In this document: piece by piece, positions 11,701-22,300 of the stretch
How positions within the stretch are numbered: position 1 is the stretch's first letter
Layout of the letters: each line of letters opens with the position of its first letter
Origin: Romanomermis culicivorax
Taxonomy: Eukaryota; Nematoda; Enoplea; Mermithida; Mermithidae
Direction: 5' to 3'
Length of the DNA: 64,000 bases
Assembly (NCBI GenBank): GCA_963922205.1
Contig: CAWUHX010000215.1
Span: forward strand, 248,001-312,000
Program-made: the position numbers and the translations under genes
Notes under the pieces: generated by a model
Database searches by the model: none
What the model was told of the DNA's origin: nothing
Seen by the model: the letters and a program-made list of their open reading frames with translations, nothing else

Positions 11701-12651
11701 TGGCATTATTGTAGCTGGAAAACATTTTCTTTGACAGTTCATGAATATTTTATTATCTGAGGCCGCTTACCATATGAAACAGTCTTCCATGATGTTACTT
11801 GCAGTGTGTTGCTTGTGTAGGCTAGTGTCGGTATAAGGATCAATAATGCATTGTACCCGTGAAGCCAACGACCATCCGATGTTACAAGGTTCATGGCACC
11901 GGTGATAGGGTCAACTGTGAAAGTCGGAAATAACTGATTGATAAAATGACAGCTGGAAAGAAAATATTCCTATAGTATGTTTTTCTCAAAGTGCTTGTGG
12001 ATTTTACGAGCAGAAAAAGTACTATTTCATACTTTTGCTATTTCCTGCTAATCCATATGTCGCATAGGAGTGAATCCGTAGCATTTTTGAGTACAAAATC
12101 CTACTGTATAAGCTTTGTGTAAACGATAAACGAATGTAAACCTATTTTTCGTCATTTTCAATTTACAAGTATTTTATAAAATTCAGACTATACATGATTT
12201 TTGTTTTGTTAAATGAAATAGCGAAAATATTACCAAGAATCATGCTGGCTCCACTTACTTGGGAGCAGCAACTGTGACGGAACGCGATCCTGGAGTAAAA
12301 GTCAATAGTTGTTCGGTCAAACAATTTATAATGATATATGCTTTGAAAGTTGACTGATAACTGGGTGTCCATAGACTACCATCTGACGTAGTTGTCGAAG
12401 AACTGAAGGAGACTGGATTTGTGGTCGATGCTAATGCAGAATATGAAATTTCAATATGGTAATTCGTAGACGAATCATAAATATAATATTTGTTTGCGTT
12501 ATAAAGTGTACCTGATGTTATTTTATAGAATACGCATCAGAGTGGGAAATGGGAAATTTATTTTTACTTGCGGTCGTCGAACTACTTGTGGCTGCTGCTC
12601 CGGCACTGCCACCACCGCCCAATGACGAAGATAAAAGGCCACCGCAGCATT
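2665..12651 (-). CDS. DEG/ENaC-family ion channel subunit with very large extracellular region (5' end missing)
   Basis: Spliced minus-strand gene of the amiloride-sensitive (degenerin/ENaC) cation channel superfamily, a plasma-membrane protein. Exons read from the sequence: 12568-12651, 12259-12430, 11771-11952, 11682-11714, 10596-11623, 10303-10363, 10188-10243, 10094-10136, 10000-10037, 9908-9944, 9801-9859, 9699-9720, 9587-9645, 9224-9407, 9076-9161, 8935-9015, 8830-8883, 8013-8176, 6673-6773, 6296-6463, 6162-6253, 6009-6114, 5876-5927, 5765-5819, 5475-5582, 2665-2784. Phases agree at the junctions, giving about 1080 residues to the stop. The first ~759 residues are Ser/Thr/Val-rich; the last ~320 hold the family hallmarks GNCYTFN, RPGLSHG, a Cys-rich block and the second membrane helix. 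The first listed exon starts at a splice acceptor, so upstream exons including the first membrane helix are missing. The junction at 6254-6295 is the weakest (42-bp intron, GTTGAA donor). Two adjacent genes instead of one cannot be fully excluded. Confidence 0.82.
3613..4318 (+). mobile_element. pogo/Tigger-like DNA transposon remnant, 706 bp
   Basis: Terminal inverted repeats CCGTATTTATTCTAATAAAC (left) and the complement of GTTTATTGGAATAAATATGG (right) match at 18 of 20 positions and are flanked by TA on both sides, the Tc1/mariner-pogo target duplication. Subterminal copies of the CCCTCTAATAAACGGCGC motif occur near both ends. Inside, 3895-4089 encodes KKYSLDFKLSAITAAEKEG then SRLNISESRVRKI, a helix-turn-helix of the pogo/jerky transposase DNA-binding type. 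The catalytic domain is missing, so it is non-autonomous. It sits in the last intron of the channel gene. Confidence 0.72.
3895..4089 (+). pseudogene. Truncated pogo-type transposase N-terminus (HTH)
   Basis: 64-codon frame starting at an ATG, with a basic N-terminal stretch and a helix-turn-helix ending RVRKIIFQW, followed quickly by a stop. Resembles the first DNA-binding half of pogo/Tigger or BrkDBD-containing transposases. Lies between the element's inverted repeats and is best read as a broken transposase. Confidence 0.55.
5270..5345. repeat. Fragment of the CCTAGGATT-type MITE
   Basis: Contains ATCGGCGACTGTCGCCGATT and a TGACTTCTAAATAAGG end similar to the 31719-31926 and 50288-50485 copies. 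Lies in the last intron of the channel gene. Confidence 0.5.
5475..8176 (-). CDS. Conserved DEG/ENaC extracellular core, exons 18-25
   Basis: Eight exons (8013-8176, 6673-6773, 6296-6463, 6162-6253, 6009-6114, 5876-5927, 5765-5819, 5475-5582) encode the diagnostic family order. First comes CTFNGDNC, then GNCYTFN and RPGLSHG, then an exon with the QDEY motif, a GYRVVLH strand and a P-F-P-D-D loop. Next come GWPHDNC and a cysteine block with GCYRHCYQ, CGCADPRY and CSCPSPCNETSY. The last exon carries a VEVYLRS strand and ETPYYG before the second membrane helix. In the family this region forms the palm, knuckle and thumb of the extracellular domain. The GNCYTFN/RPGLSHG exon joins its neighbours in phase 2 and phase 1, restoring K-D-F and H-G-L across the junctions. 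An insertion-type repeat (6813-7992) fills most of the intron before it. Confidence 0.9.
7260..7530. repeat. AT-only tandem repeat
   Basis: About 15-20 consecutive units of roughly 15 bp of the form TTTTTAATTTTAAAT, degenerating at both sides. Located within the 1.18-kb element. Confidence 0.85.
7733..7808. repeat. Three tandem copies of a 24-bp unit
   Basis: AAAAAGTACGGAAGGCTTGT followed by ACTT, repeated three times almost perfectly, within the 1.18-kb element. Confidence 0.9.
10596..11623 (-). CDS. Large Ser/Thr/Val-rich extracellular exon of the channel gene
   Basis: A single 1028-nt exon (342 codons, phase 1 in, phase 0 out) in a gene whose neighbouring exons are mostly 22-184 nt. The translation is dominated by Ser, Thr, Val, Ile, Asn and Gly, with very few Cys (around GMC, TTCS and RYC) and many potential N-glycosylation sequons. 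I recognise no domain in it. The exon just upstream (11771-11952) contains FTVDPITGAMN, reminiscent of a cadherin-like strand but not enough to assign a cadherin domain. It probably forms an extracellular, possibly glycosylated stalk or finger extension. Assignment to the channel gene rests on strand, consecutive phases and absence of a stop or start between the blocks. Confidence 0.7.
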
Positions 12652-13306
12652 CTGAAATATGGACCCTTTTATATTATCCCTCACGTCAGTAACCGCTTAT
12701 TTCATGCTATTCACATATCATTGAATTGAATTATTTTTAGAGTAACCTCCATGACTTTAGAAAATGGCGTTTCATTTATTAGGACAGCTATAAAATTTCA
12801 CAAGTTTCCTGATGCAGTTTGCGTACATAACTCAAAAATATATGTTAATCATCACCCTTGCTCAACGACAATCCAAAAATCAAAAATAATAAAAATCTCG
12901 GCATTTTTATAAAACACGTTTACTCAAAAGGTCAAGATGCATCGGGCTTTTATACGAATATTTCTTTTGAATGGGAAAAAAATCAAAATGCTTGTTTCCT
13001 AGAATTCATTGTTAGATGGAATGCCCAGCAACTTTTCAACAATGACGACCTCAGCAATATAAAAAATATCGGAATTCGTATTTTGTCTTCAATTTTTTGC
13101 CTTGTTTACTGTATCCATGACATCAAAGACGGCCTTCGGAACGATATCCTGGACAACAATTATCAACTTCATGAAAAACTGGTTTCGAGGCCAAGGATAA
13201 TTTCCCCAAGGTATTCTACGGTATTAAAAATGATACAAGAGCGGCCCATAAAGGTCAAAACGGCAGACTGTCTGAGAAAAAAGTTTTTCTTCTGCAAAGA
13301 GAAAAA
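12652..13306. other. Head-to-head interval between channel gene and chitinase
   Basis: About 650 bp between the first recognised exon of the minus-strand channel gene and the ATG of the plus-strand chitinase. It presumably contains the chitinase promoter and 5' UTR. It may also contain upstream channel exons, but I found no exon encoding a first transmembrane helix. A 163-codon plus-strand open frame (12858-13349) covers much of it but resembles nothing I know and overlaps the chitinase start in another frame. Confidence 0.4.
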
Positions 13307-16300
13307 ATGTTGCGTTTACTCAATGTGGTTATTTCTTTGCATTGTGTAGGTAAGCGGAATCTGGATAGAATAGACTTGGATTTTCACAAGGAAACGTGCC
13401 GCATTTTCATCAAACCAATGTTCTGAATTTACATCAGAGAAAATATTTGGACAATGCGGTAACGGTTGCCCCAGTGGTTACAAGTGTGTGCTGACCAACT
13501 GCGTCTTGGACATAACTTGCAAGTTTCCTGGGAAAGTTGAACCGTCTACAGATTCCTGTCATCCGTTGGACGATCCCTTGAATAAACCGCCTAGCGTATT
13601 GGAATCGTGGTTCACTCAAGATGTATTCAATGATCTATTTCCAAAAGTAATGTCTTTGAAATATTCGCAAACTTTTTACATTAGCAGTCTTCTCAATTTC
13701 CTCAATAGTCTGATTTTTCTATGTTGAACAGGTGTCATTAGCGCATTTCAATGCATAGTATGAAATAGTAATAGTTAATGGCTGAAGGATTAAAAAATCT
13801 AAATTGAACTTCGTCGTAAATTTTCACCGAAGGAATTTTAACAGCGGATTGTCATGCAGGTAATATTTCAAAAAGCTGTTACCATGGTGGATTCTCGTCC
13901 TACTACAATATTTGTGCACATATTTATGACGTCAGTGAACATGTGAACAGTGTTGAGTACATTTTAGGCCAACATCGGAAGCGGCCCCAGTTCCTGTCTA
14001 CCGTACAGTTACGAAAGTTTCATCTTGGCCTCCCGTTATTTTCCGGAATTCGGAGCCGAATCGCCCGATAACGGTTTTACCGCTGAACAAAATCAAAAAC
14101 GAGACTTGGCCGCCTTTTTCGCCCATGCTATTCAAGAAACGGGCGAAAATGACATTTCGCTATATCAAAGTCCCTCTACGGACGTGAAAAAAGCTGACGC
14201 CTGTTTTTACCGAGGCGGACTTTTCAACTGGTTCGAAGGTAAGATGAATTTTCATGGAATGATGATTGTTTTGTGAAGGGAGGAGATCCAGATGGAAGTC
14301 CAAATCTGAATCATAAATGGTCGAATGTGGACGAATATGAATCAAAGATGACAGGTTCAAGCTGTGATTTTTATTTTCAAAATCCTTCAATTTTGTCGCA
14401 CAAATGTCAAAAGTTCTAACATAGTCTTGAAAACTTCCTTTTCTATGATCATCTATAGTCTGTTTTTTATAAAATGCTTCCAAATCGGAAAGCGACACAA
14501 ATCAGCACTGTCATCAAAATCGTTAAAATAGAGCTCTTCACTGTGAAATTTTTCACTCGAAAAATTGTTAAAGGTTAGGCCAGTATGCTCACAAATTTCT
14601 GGTCCTTGATTGTTTAGCAGCAAATCGTGAAAATCTGAAATACTACTTGTTTGCTTTCATAATTTAGAAGCATTCCAAAAAAACAGACTATATTATCCTA
14701 ATAGGTTAGTTTTTTTGCAATGGGAGACCAAAAAATTGTAACAAGCTTGAAACATGCGAATGGATTTTTTTGACACAATGTCTGAGAAGTTAAGCCTAAA
14801 GCTTTGACAAGTCAAAAATTAATCACACTTGAAAATGACACAAATAGTGTGTAGTCTCAGTAGGTGATAACATTAGTGATACTCATTCGCTCCAAAATGC
14901 ATTTTCAGGTAGTTACAATAATACGAAATCCAAATTTATGAATTTTTCGTCAATTTCGAAGAATTTATATTATTCGACGTGGCGCGATAGCGCCAACATA
15001 TAATATACTTAGCCCCCAAAATTCATGTCCCTCCACCCTAGCGCCAAAACGGTAAGAGCTAGAACCTTTGGGTTTTTTCATAATTTCGGGCATAGGGGAA
15101 AACTATGGGGTGCCTTTCGTCATTTCGCCTCTATCTGGAAGTGGTGCTCGGTGGGGCCCCAAAAACATGCAAAAAACGCACTTAAGGCCCCCCAATTCCA
15201 CCATGCCCAGCAATGGGTGTGCCATATCCAACCACTGTTTTTTTTCTGCACAGTGCAGACTTTTTAGGCTCGGTGCAGAACTTTTTTTGGCGATTTCTGC
15301 ACTGGTGCAGAATTTTTTGAGTCATGTGTTTGACCACACTTATTCTTCTGTTATGTGTCAGTCACTGATTCTGAACTCTTAAAGTCAATTATTTTTTATT
15401 TTAAGACTTTGAAATGTCTAGTCAAAAAACTATAAATTCGTTTTTCCAAAAAAAAATTAACGTTCAAGGACTGGCGGCAGCAGAACCCGTACAGCAAATC
15501 GAAATTTCTTATATTCAGTATTCACTATTATTTTATTGTAACAGGAGAAAAAAGCAGTGCAGAAAATTTTTTGTGGATTTTCTGCACCGTGCAGAAAGCC
15601 GGGTGCAGAAAAAAAACACTGTATCCAACCTCCATACTTCGGCCTAAACATCTTGGGGGTGCGAGCTCAAATGCGATTTTTTAATGGCCTCCATTCAATT
15701 ATATGGTTGTCCAAAGTCCCGGAAACCGCGAAATTTGACAATTTTGTTATATAAACTTACGGCTTCAAAAATAATAATTTTTGCAGAATTATGCACTACG
15801 GTGCTCTTCCAAATGAACCAGTAGGGTTATTGTGATTTTTGGTTTAAGGGTTTTCTACCAAAGCGGATTCGATGGACCCAGTCACTTAACACGAAAAATT
15901 ATTCCGGGTGTAAACCAGCGTATTTTCGTGATTTTTTTTGTGGAAGGGGTTTTCGACCACGGGGAATGTAACAAATGCGATCACTTTACACAAAAAATTA
16001 TCCCTGGTGTAACGAAGCGTATTTCCGGGATTTTTTGGTGGAAGGGTTTTCGACCGAAGCGAATTCAATGGATGTGGTCACTTTACACGAAAAAATCACT
16101 GATGTAAATGAAGGTACTCCCGTGACTTTCTGGAGGAAGGGATTTTCGACCACTGGGAGTTCGTTGGATGCGGTCACCTTACAAGAAAAATTATCTGGGG
16201 TGTAAACAAGCGTATTTTCGTGATAATTTGGGTCAAAGAGTTTTGGACCACGGGGAATTCAATGAATGCGGTCACTTTACACGAAAAAATTATCCCCTGT

Positions 16301-19300
16301 GGTTTTCGACCACGGGGAATCAAATGAATGCGATCACTGTGTGGTTTTCGACCACGTGTGGTTTTCGACCACGGGGAATCAAATGAATGCAATCACTTAA
16401 CACACCAAATTATAATTGAGTGTAAGCAAATGTATTTCTGCGATTTTTAGAGGAAGAGGTTTCTGACCACGGGGAATTCAATGGACACAGTCACTTCATA
16501 CAAAAAATTGTTCTGTGTGTAAACAAAGGAATTTTTGCGATTTTTGGGTTGACGGGTTCCTGATCATGGAGAAATGAATGGAAATGGTCACTTTACACTA
16601 TGCTCACAATTTTAAGTTCTATGCAGTTTACACATCTTTTACTTTCAACGAAAGTGAGAATTCGTAGCTTTAAGATTGTTTTTTTATTGTTTCATTGATG
16701 TGAAGGTGACCAAATTTAAAACTTCAATGTGCTTCCACGAAGGTTTTAATGCATGGCTGAGGCCGACTGAAAGGAGGTGGACTAGTTTAATAGAAAATGT
16801 CCCGATGGGGCAGAAAAAAAGAACAATATACTTGCTTAAATAGTTGCCAAGCTAGAAAAAGAAGTGGACTAGATTTTTGAGAACTTGAGTTAAAGTTGGA
16901 AAAAATTCACTTCCGCTATATTGGATTTTCATTCTTCCTCAAAAAAATTTTCCATGTCTATGAAAAAGTATATTCTTCAGCTGAGTGCGTCAACACACTT
17001 TCCAACCAAACATGTGTATCTCCGAAATTTTGAGGAGGGCACAGGGGTGGACCTTAATTTTTTGGCGTTTTTTGTGACATAATTAAAAAAAAGTTGAACA
17101 AAAAATTATTTTTCATAACAAATCTTCCAGTTTCAAAACTCTTAGGGTAGTTTGTACCCCCCCCCCCCATGTCCTCCCTCCCACGTGGGTGCTTCTAACT
17201 GCGTGAGCTTCCTTTCTAAATTTAGTGTCAATAAAACAGGAATCAACTCTGGGAAAGTGACACATGAAAGCCCACTCAATTTTTCTAGAAAAGGCTACAG
17301 CACAAAGTCTTCTTAAAACTAAATCGACTGTGTAAGATATGTTTAATTCACTCATTTTATATAAAATATCATATGAAATTCACTCTGTAAGTAACCAAGG
17401 CCCAGTTTCACTAAAGGGGTCTAAGCTCGAGCTCAAGATAGTCTCGAACAAAAAGACGACTCGGTTTGATCTCAAGTTCGGTATAATTTCAATGTTATCA
17501 GGTCTATAACGAGCTTCATGTCGAGATTATGACTATAATATGTCTCCCTCACCATTTTTCAGCTAGTGTGAGAGGCAGAAGTTTTGAATCGGTCGGGAGT
17601 CGGAATGCTATTGGTTTACCATGTTCTTACATTTGAAGTCATGTGCATATAAATTTCATATAGAAAAATTTCACTGTAGTTGACGCCAGGAGGAGGACAA
17701 AATGCACGATGCTGCAGAATGTACTTTTTCACAGAAATGGAAATTTTTTTTTGAGAAAGAATGAAAATCCAGTATAAGGTAAGTGAATTTTTTCAACTTT
17801 AACCCAAGTTCTCAAAAATCTAGTCCACTTCTTTTTCTAGCTTGGCAACTATTTAAGCAAGTATATTATTTTTTTCTGCACCATCGGGACATTTTCTAAT
17901 AAACTAGTAAATATATGGTGCAGTGTGTTTACTACTGTTTTCTTGCCTACAGTTTTCTTTTTTACATAGAATAAACGATTACAGCAACGGCTGTTTACAC
18001 ATGAGTTGAGGGCTTTGAAAATTCTTTTCACAATGCACCAAAAGCGTAAACTTTACTTTAACGAGAGGATGGCAAAAAGGTTGATATACCTTTTATTACT
18101 GTAATTATACGATGGAACTAATCAAAAGAAAATGACCAACGGAGCTCAGATAAAGTTTCATAGATGAACTTTGAGTTGTTGTTAAACTGAAATGCTTGAA
18201 CACCTAGATAAAATTGACAAAAATTGAAGCAGGATTTTAATGTAACAAATATCAACCTTCTTCTGACTTTCTCTTATTACAATAAGGTGCGAAAAATTGA
18301 TTATGGTTAGAGGTAACACCTATTTAAAGTACGTAAATAAAAATTGAGCAAGACGTAGCATACTGGTATGCACTCCCAATGCAACACAAAGCATAAAAGT
18401 TGCTCTTTGATTAAATCAGCAATAAACTGCCGTACGATTTTTCAGGTTTTGACTAAATTTGCCACACTTCGCCCTTTAAAATCAAACTATTGTGCTCTGT
18501 AATCAATCGAGCTAAATCAACGAAACTCAGCGGTATTTTCTCGCCCATCTGCCCTTCTGATTTTGCTGTGCTAACTTTTTCCCTAGCACTAAAATCTTTT
18601 CTTACCGTGGTTGATTGTGCAAACCTCAGCAACTTCTAAAACAATACATTTTCGTGATAGAACTTTCAGGGAAGCGTAAAGATTTCACAGAATCCATCAA
18701 AATAAAAGGAAGAAATTCTGCATGCTCCTCGAAAAAGTTGGCTTACGTTATATAAATGTTACTTTTTGATGCATTTTGAAAGGAATTTTCCACACTTTTG
18801 TCTTATGTATAAAGTGCTATTCATGGTTTACTCTATTAAATGTAATAGGTTACAAAGCAGTTGTAAACACATTGCACCATATTCCCTCAAGTCGAATAAC
18901 GTGCTCGGCGAAACTATTCAAAATTGACGAAAAATTTAGAAAGCCGGATTTTCTGATAATTGTGACTATAGTCTGTTTTTTATAAAATTCTTTCAAAAAG
19001 ATAAGTGACACAAATCAATACTGTCGTCAAAATCGTTTACATAGAGCTCTTATCGAAAAATTTTCACCCGAAAAATTGTTAAAGGTTAGGTCGGTATGCT
19101 CATAAGTTTCCAGTCCTATAGTCTGTTTTTCCTGACATGCTTCTAAATTATAAAAATGGAAAGCAAGTACTATTTGATATTTTTACGATTTCTGGCTGAA
19201 CCATGAGTCACACAGGACGGACTTACTCAACCAACCTTTACAATTTTTTGAATGAAAAATCTTGCAGTAAAAGCTTTCTGTAAATAATTTTGACAACAAT

Positions 19301-22300
19301 AATGGTTTGATCATTATTGAATTTAGGAGCATTTTATAAAAAACAAACTATATGTGAATATTGTTCATCAGCAAATCTTGAAAATCTGAAATACTACTTG
19401 CTTTGTACTTCCATCATTTAGGAGCATTTCAAGAAAAACAGACTATATGTAAAATGCTTATTTGAGCGGAATCACCACTGTGATCAGCACCTGAAACTAC
19501 GAAAGTTATTTTCTGGTATGACAAAATTTTTGAATTGTTGATATGCTCCATAGTGTAAGGTCAAAGTTCTCCGATATCGTAATGCTCAATGAAATTATGA
19601 ATTTAGGTTGTCAAAAATTCTGCAGTAGAAGCTTCGCCAGAAGGATTTGAGGTCATCTGTTTTCGGAGTTTCGGAATGCCAAAAAAAGTTTCACAAGCGG
19701 ACCGTAGATTCTGGATTTCATATAATGATCATATAATTTTATTATAACTTTTTTCGAGGTCATTGCAAATTTTTTTAGAGTAGTCAAATCCGTGTTGAGG
19801 AAATATCAGTGGTGCTAAACCAGACATTTTCTCGCAACTGTTCCACTGTTATCCTTTCCAAGGTATTGTTTTCTTGAACAAAATGACCAGCATGAGCGAT
19901 TGATGGATTTCTCGTGCCTGCAACGACTGTGTCTATTTTCTTGGAATACTTTTAGTTTTATAAAACTGAAATACGCACGCGAAGTAGAAATTTGTAATTG
20001 GACAATCAGCGGTTTTTGAGTGGAAAATTCTACCGTTAAACCGTAAATGAAAAAGATAATCGTTGTTTGAGGAATTTGAAACTTGCAAGTATTTGATAAG
20101 AAACAAAATTTTACGTCTAAGAGTTTGAGAGGAATGTGAATAGGAGCCATATGTTAAAAGATCGTAGCTGCTTGGTAGATGCTACTATAGGGTAGATGCT
20201 ACCAGAGCACGAGCTAGGGTTTATCCTAATCCCAAGGTTTTAACATATACAAAGTAACATCACCTCTAAATCTTTTAACAAATCAACTAGCGACTGCAAG
20301 ACAAAAATAAACATTTTCTAGGTTAGATTAAGCACAAGCTTCCGTTCACAAACCGCAGTGCTTCCCAAAAGATTTTCCGTATCATTGCGTAAAATTAATT
20401 AATCCGTCGGATGTGTTCTCTGTCAAAATGATCTTGTGGCGTCATAATTCAAGAAAAAAATTACAATGTGTCAGCCTATTCTTACGGTAACTTAATCTCT
20501 GCTTCTAGGCGGCCCTGTCAGTTCATTTTTGCCCTCAAACAAAACCGGCTCCAACCCGTCCGACGGTCAATCATGCAAAAGCGGCGGTCAATATTGCGTC
20601 AAAGGGGTCGATTTTGACTACTTTTTCCCTTGCAACAGAGAAACATTTTCTGGTTCTTTGTTCGAAGGGTGTTACTTCGGCCGTGGCCCATTGCAAATAT
20701 CGTACAATTTCAACTACGGCCAATTTCAATCGTGGTTGCGTCAACAAGGCCTAGCGGACGTTGATTTGTTGAAGAATCCGAATTCCGTTTTGACCAGTAC
20801 CGATCCGCCATTGGCTTTCATGGCTTCGTTGTGGTTCTATATGACGCCACAGCCACCCAAACCGTCCATACACGATATACTGATGGGTAAGTGACCATTC
20901 GAAAATGGACACGAGTTTGGAGTCACTGATGGGAGAAATATTTAGATGGCGCTTAACAAAACCAAGCTTTTCAACTCGAAACAAAATTCCATGCGTTTGG
21001 CTGTTCAAAACTGGTTTTACGGGTATGAGAGGTTTGAAAACTTTATCTCTGCCAAGCTGTTCTTTCTAGACAATCATATTTCGCAGCAGATTTCCATTCA
21101 GGTAGCTACTGTAACTGCATGATGCTTTCTGGTCCGATTTGAAACAATAATCAAAATAAGACATCAGCAATGTTAATTTCAAAAAATGATAAGGTATTTC
21201 AATTATCAAACGTAATACGACAGATCGCTTCTTCTGCTATATATCTTCAGAAAAAATATTCATGTAATTTGGAATATTTTACGTCATGCAGTCAAGGCTC
21301 CGCCTGTCAATAGAAATTTTTTAGAGTCCATGTTGAAACGAATTTCTTCATGAAAAATCTTGATCATCGCTGGCGAGAAGACCGTCAAGTTTTCACACTT
21401 GTAGATGCATTTCCAATGCGTAAAAACCTCGTGACAGGATAAAATGGACACGGGACATACAATCTATATAGAGTATTTTCTCAGGCAACTGGCAACCGGG
21501 TAATCTGAACATAGCCAAAGGCTATAGCGGCGCCATTTTCGGTCCGTCCAGTCTCGTCATAAACAACGAATGCAACGGCGAAGATCGTCAAACGCCCGGC
21601 GGCCCAGGTGAAAGTCGACGGATCAAAGCATTCAAATGGTTTTGCCAATATTTCGGCGTGCCCGCCGTTTCTCCGGATACCGGTAAGTTGTCAGATATTT
21701 TGTGATCATTCATAAACTGTCTCGTATATCTCTTACGGAAGCAACCCGACCCAGGAAAATTTCTCGCCTTGAAAATCCTTAACCAGTAAGCAAAACTGTA
21801 GTCCATTTTTCCAGCCTCGGAAAGAAAAAATGATTCTCACGAAAATAATAAGCAACCTGTATACGCCGCCGCCTTTTTCTCAGATTGACTATAGCTGATT
21901 ATAGGATTACGACCTGATAAAAGAAAATGTAGCTTACGATGCATAGTCATATCTGTCCTTTTTTCGGATTTTTTTGTATTCCGAGGCACGTTTTAAAAAG
22001 AGTGTTTTTTCCCAGGTGAATTATCAACTGCACTTTCTAGTATTTATGTCAAAAATATAACTCCAGTGGCTGCTGAGACGTTATTATTGTTATCTGTAGT
22101 AAATCAATGCTTTTTGCTGAGAATTTCGCTTCACAGTCTGTACAAAGTACATGATGTTCGAATCATAAACACCATACAGTACCAATGTTTTGTGTGTAAT
22201 GAAAATTTTGTGAGTTAAACGGGAAAGCTTATAGTTCCGTTTTTCCGGCTTCAGATGCTTCAAAATAAGCCGGTTACAAGACGTAGCAGAACTGATATTG

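Larger units (their letters stand above)
14239..20508. other. Large third intron of the chitinase gene, repeat-filled
   Basis: 6.3 kb between NWFEG and GPVSSF. It contains a TATAGTCTG MITE (14454-14692), the first copy of the 2.9-kb composite repeat (about 14976-17908), and a cluster of MITE relatives at 18967-19446. Between these I see no coding exon on either strand; the frame at 19815-20150 on the minus strand resembles nothing. Confidence 0.6.

Noticed and set aside
12858..13349. 163-codon plus-strand open frame upstream of the chitinase
   Set aside because: No recognisable domain, no signal peptide, and it overlaps the chitinase first exon in a different frame. Probably a chance open frame, though unusually long for AT-rich sequence.
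13847..13861. Possible 15-nt chitinase micro-exon with good AG/GT borders
   Set aside because: Joining 13438-13646 directly to 13968 gives the expected family sequence (LFPK-ANIG), so an insert is not needed.
15836..16600. Regularly spaced repeats resembling a CRISPR array
   Set aside because: Units are imperfect, spacers are not unique, the genome is eukaryotic and a second copy exists at 53826-54590; it is a minisatellite.
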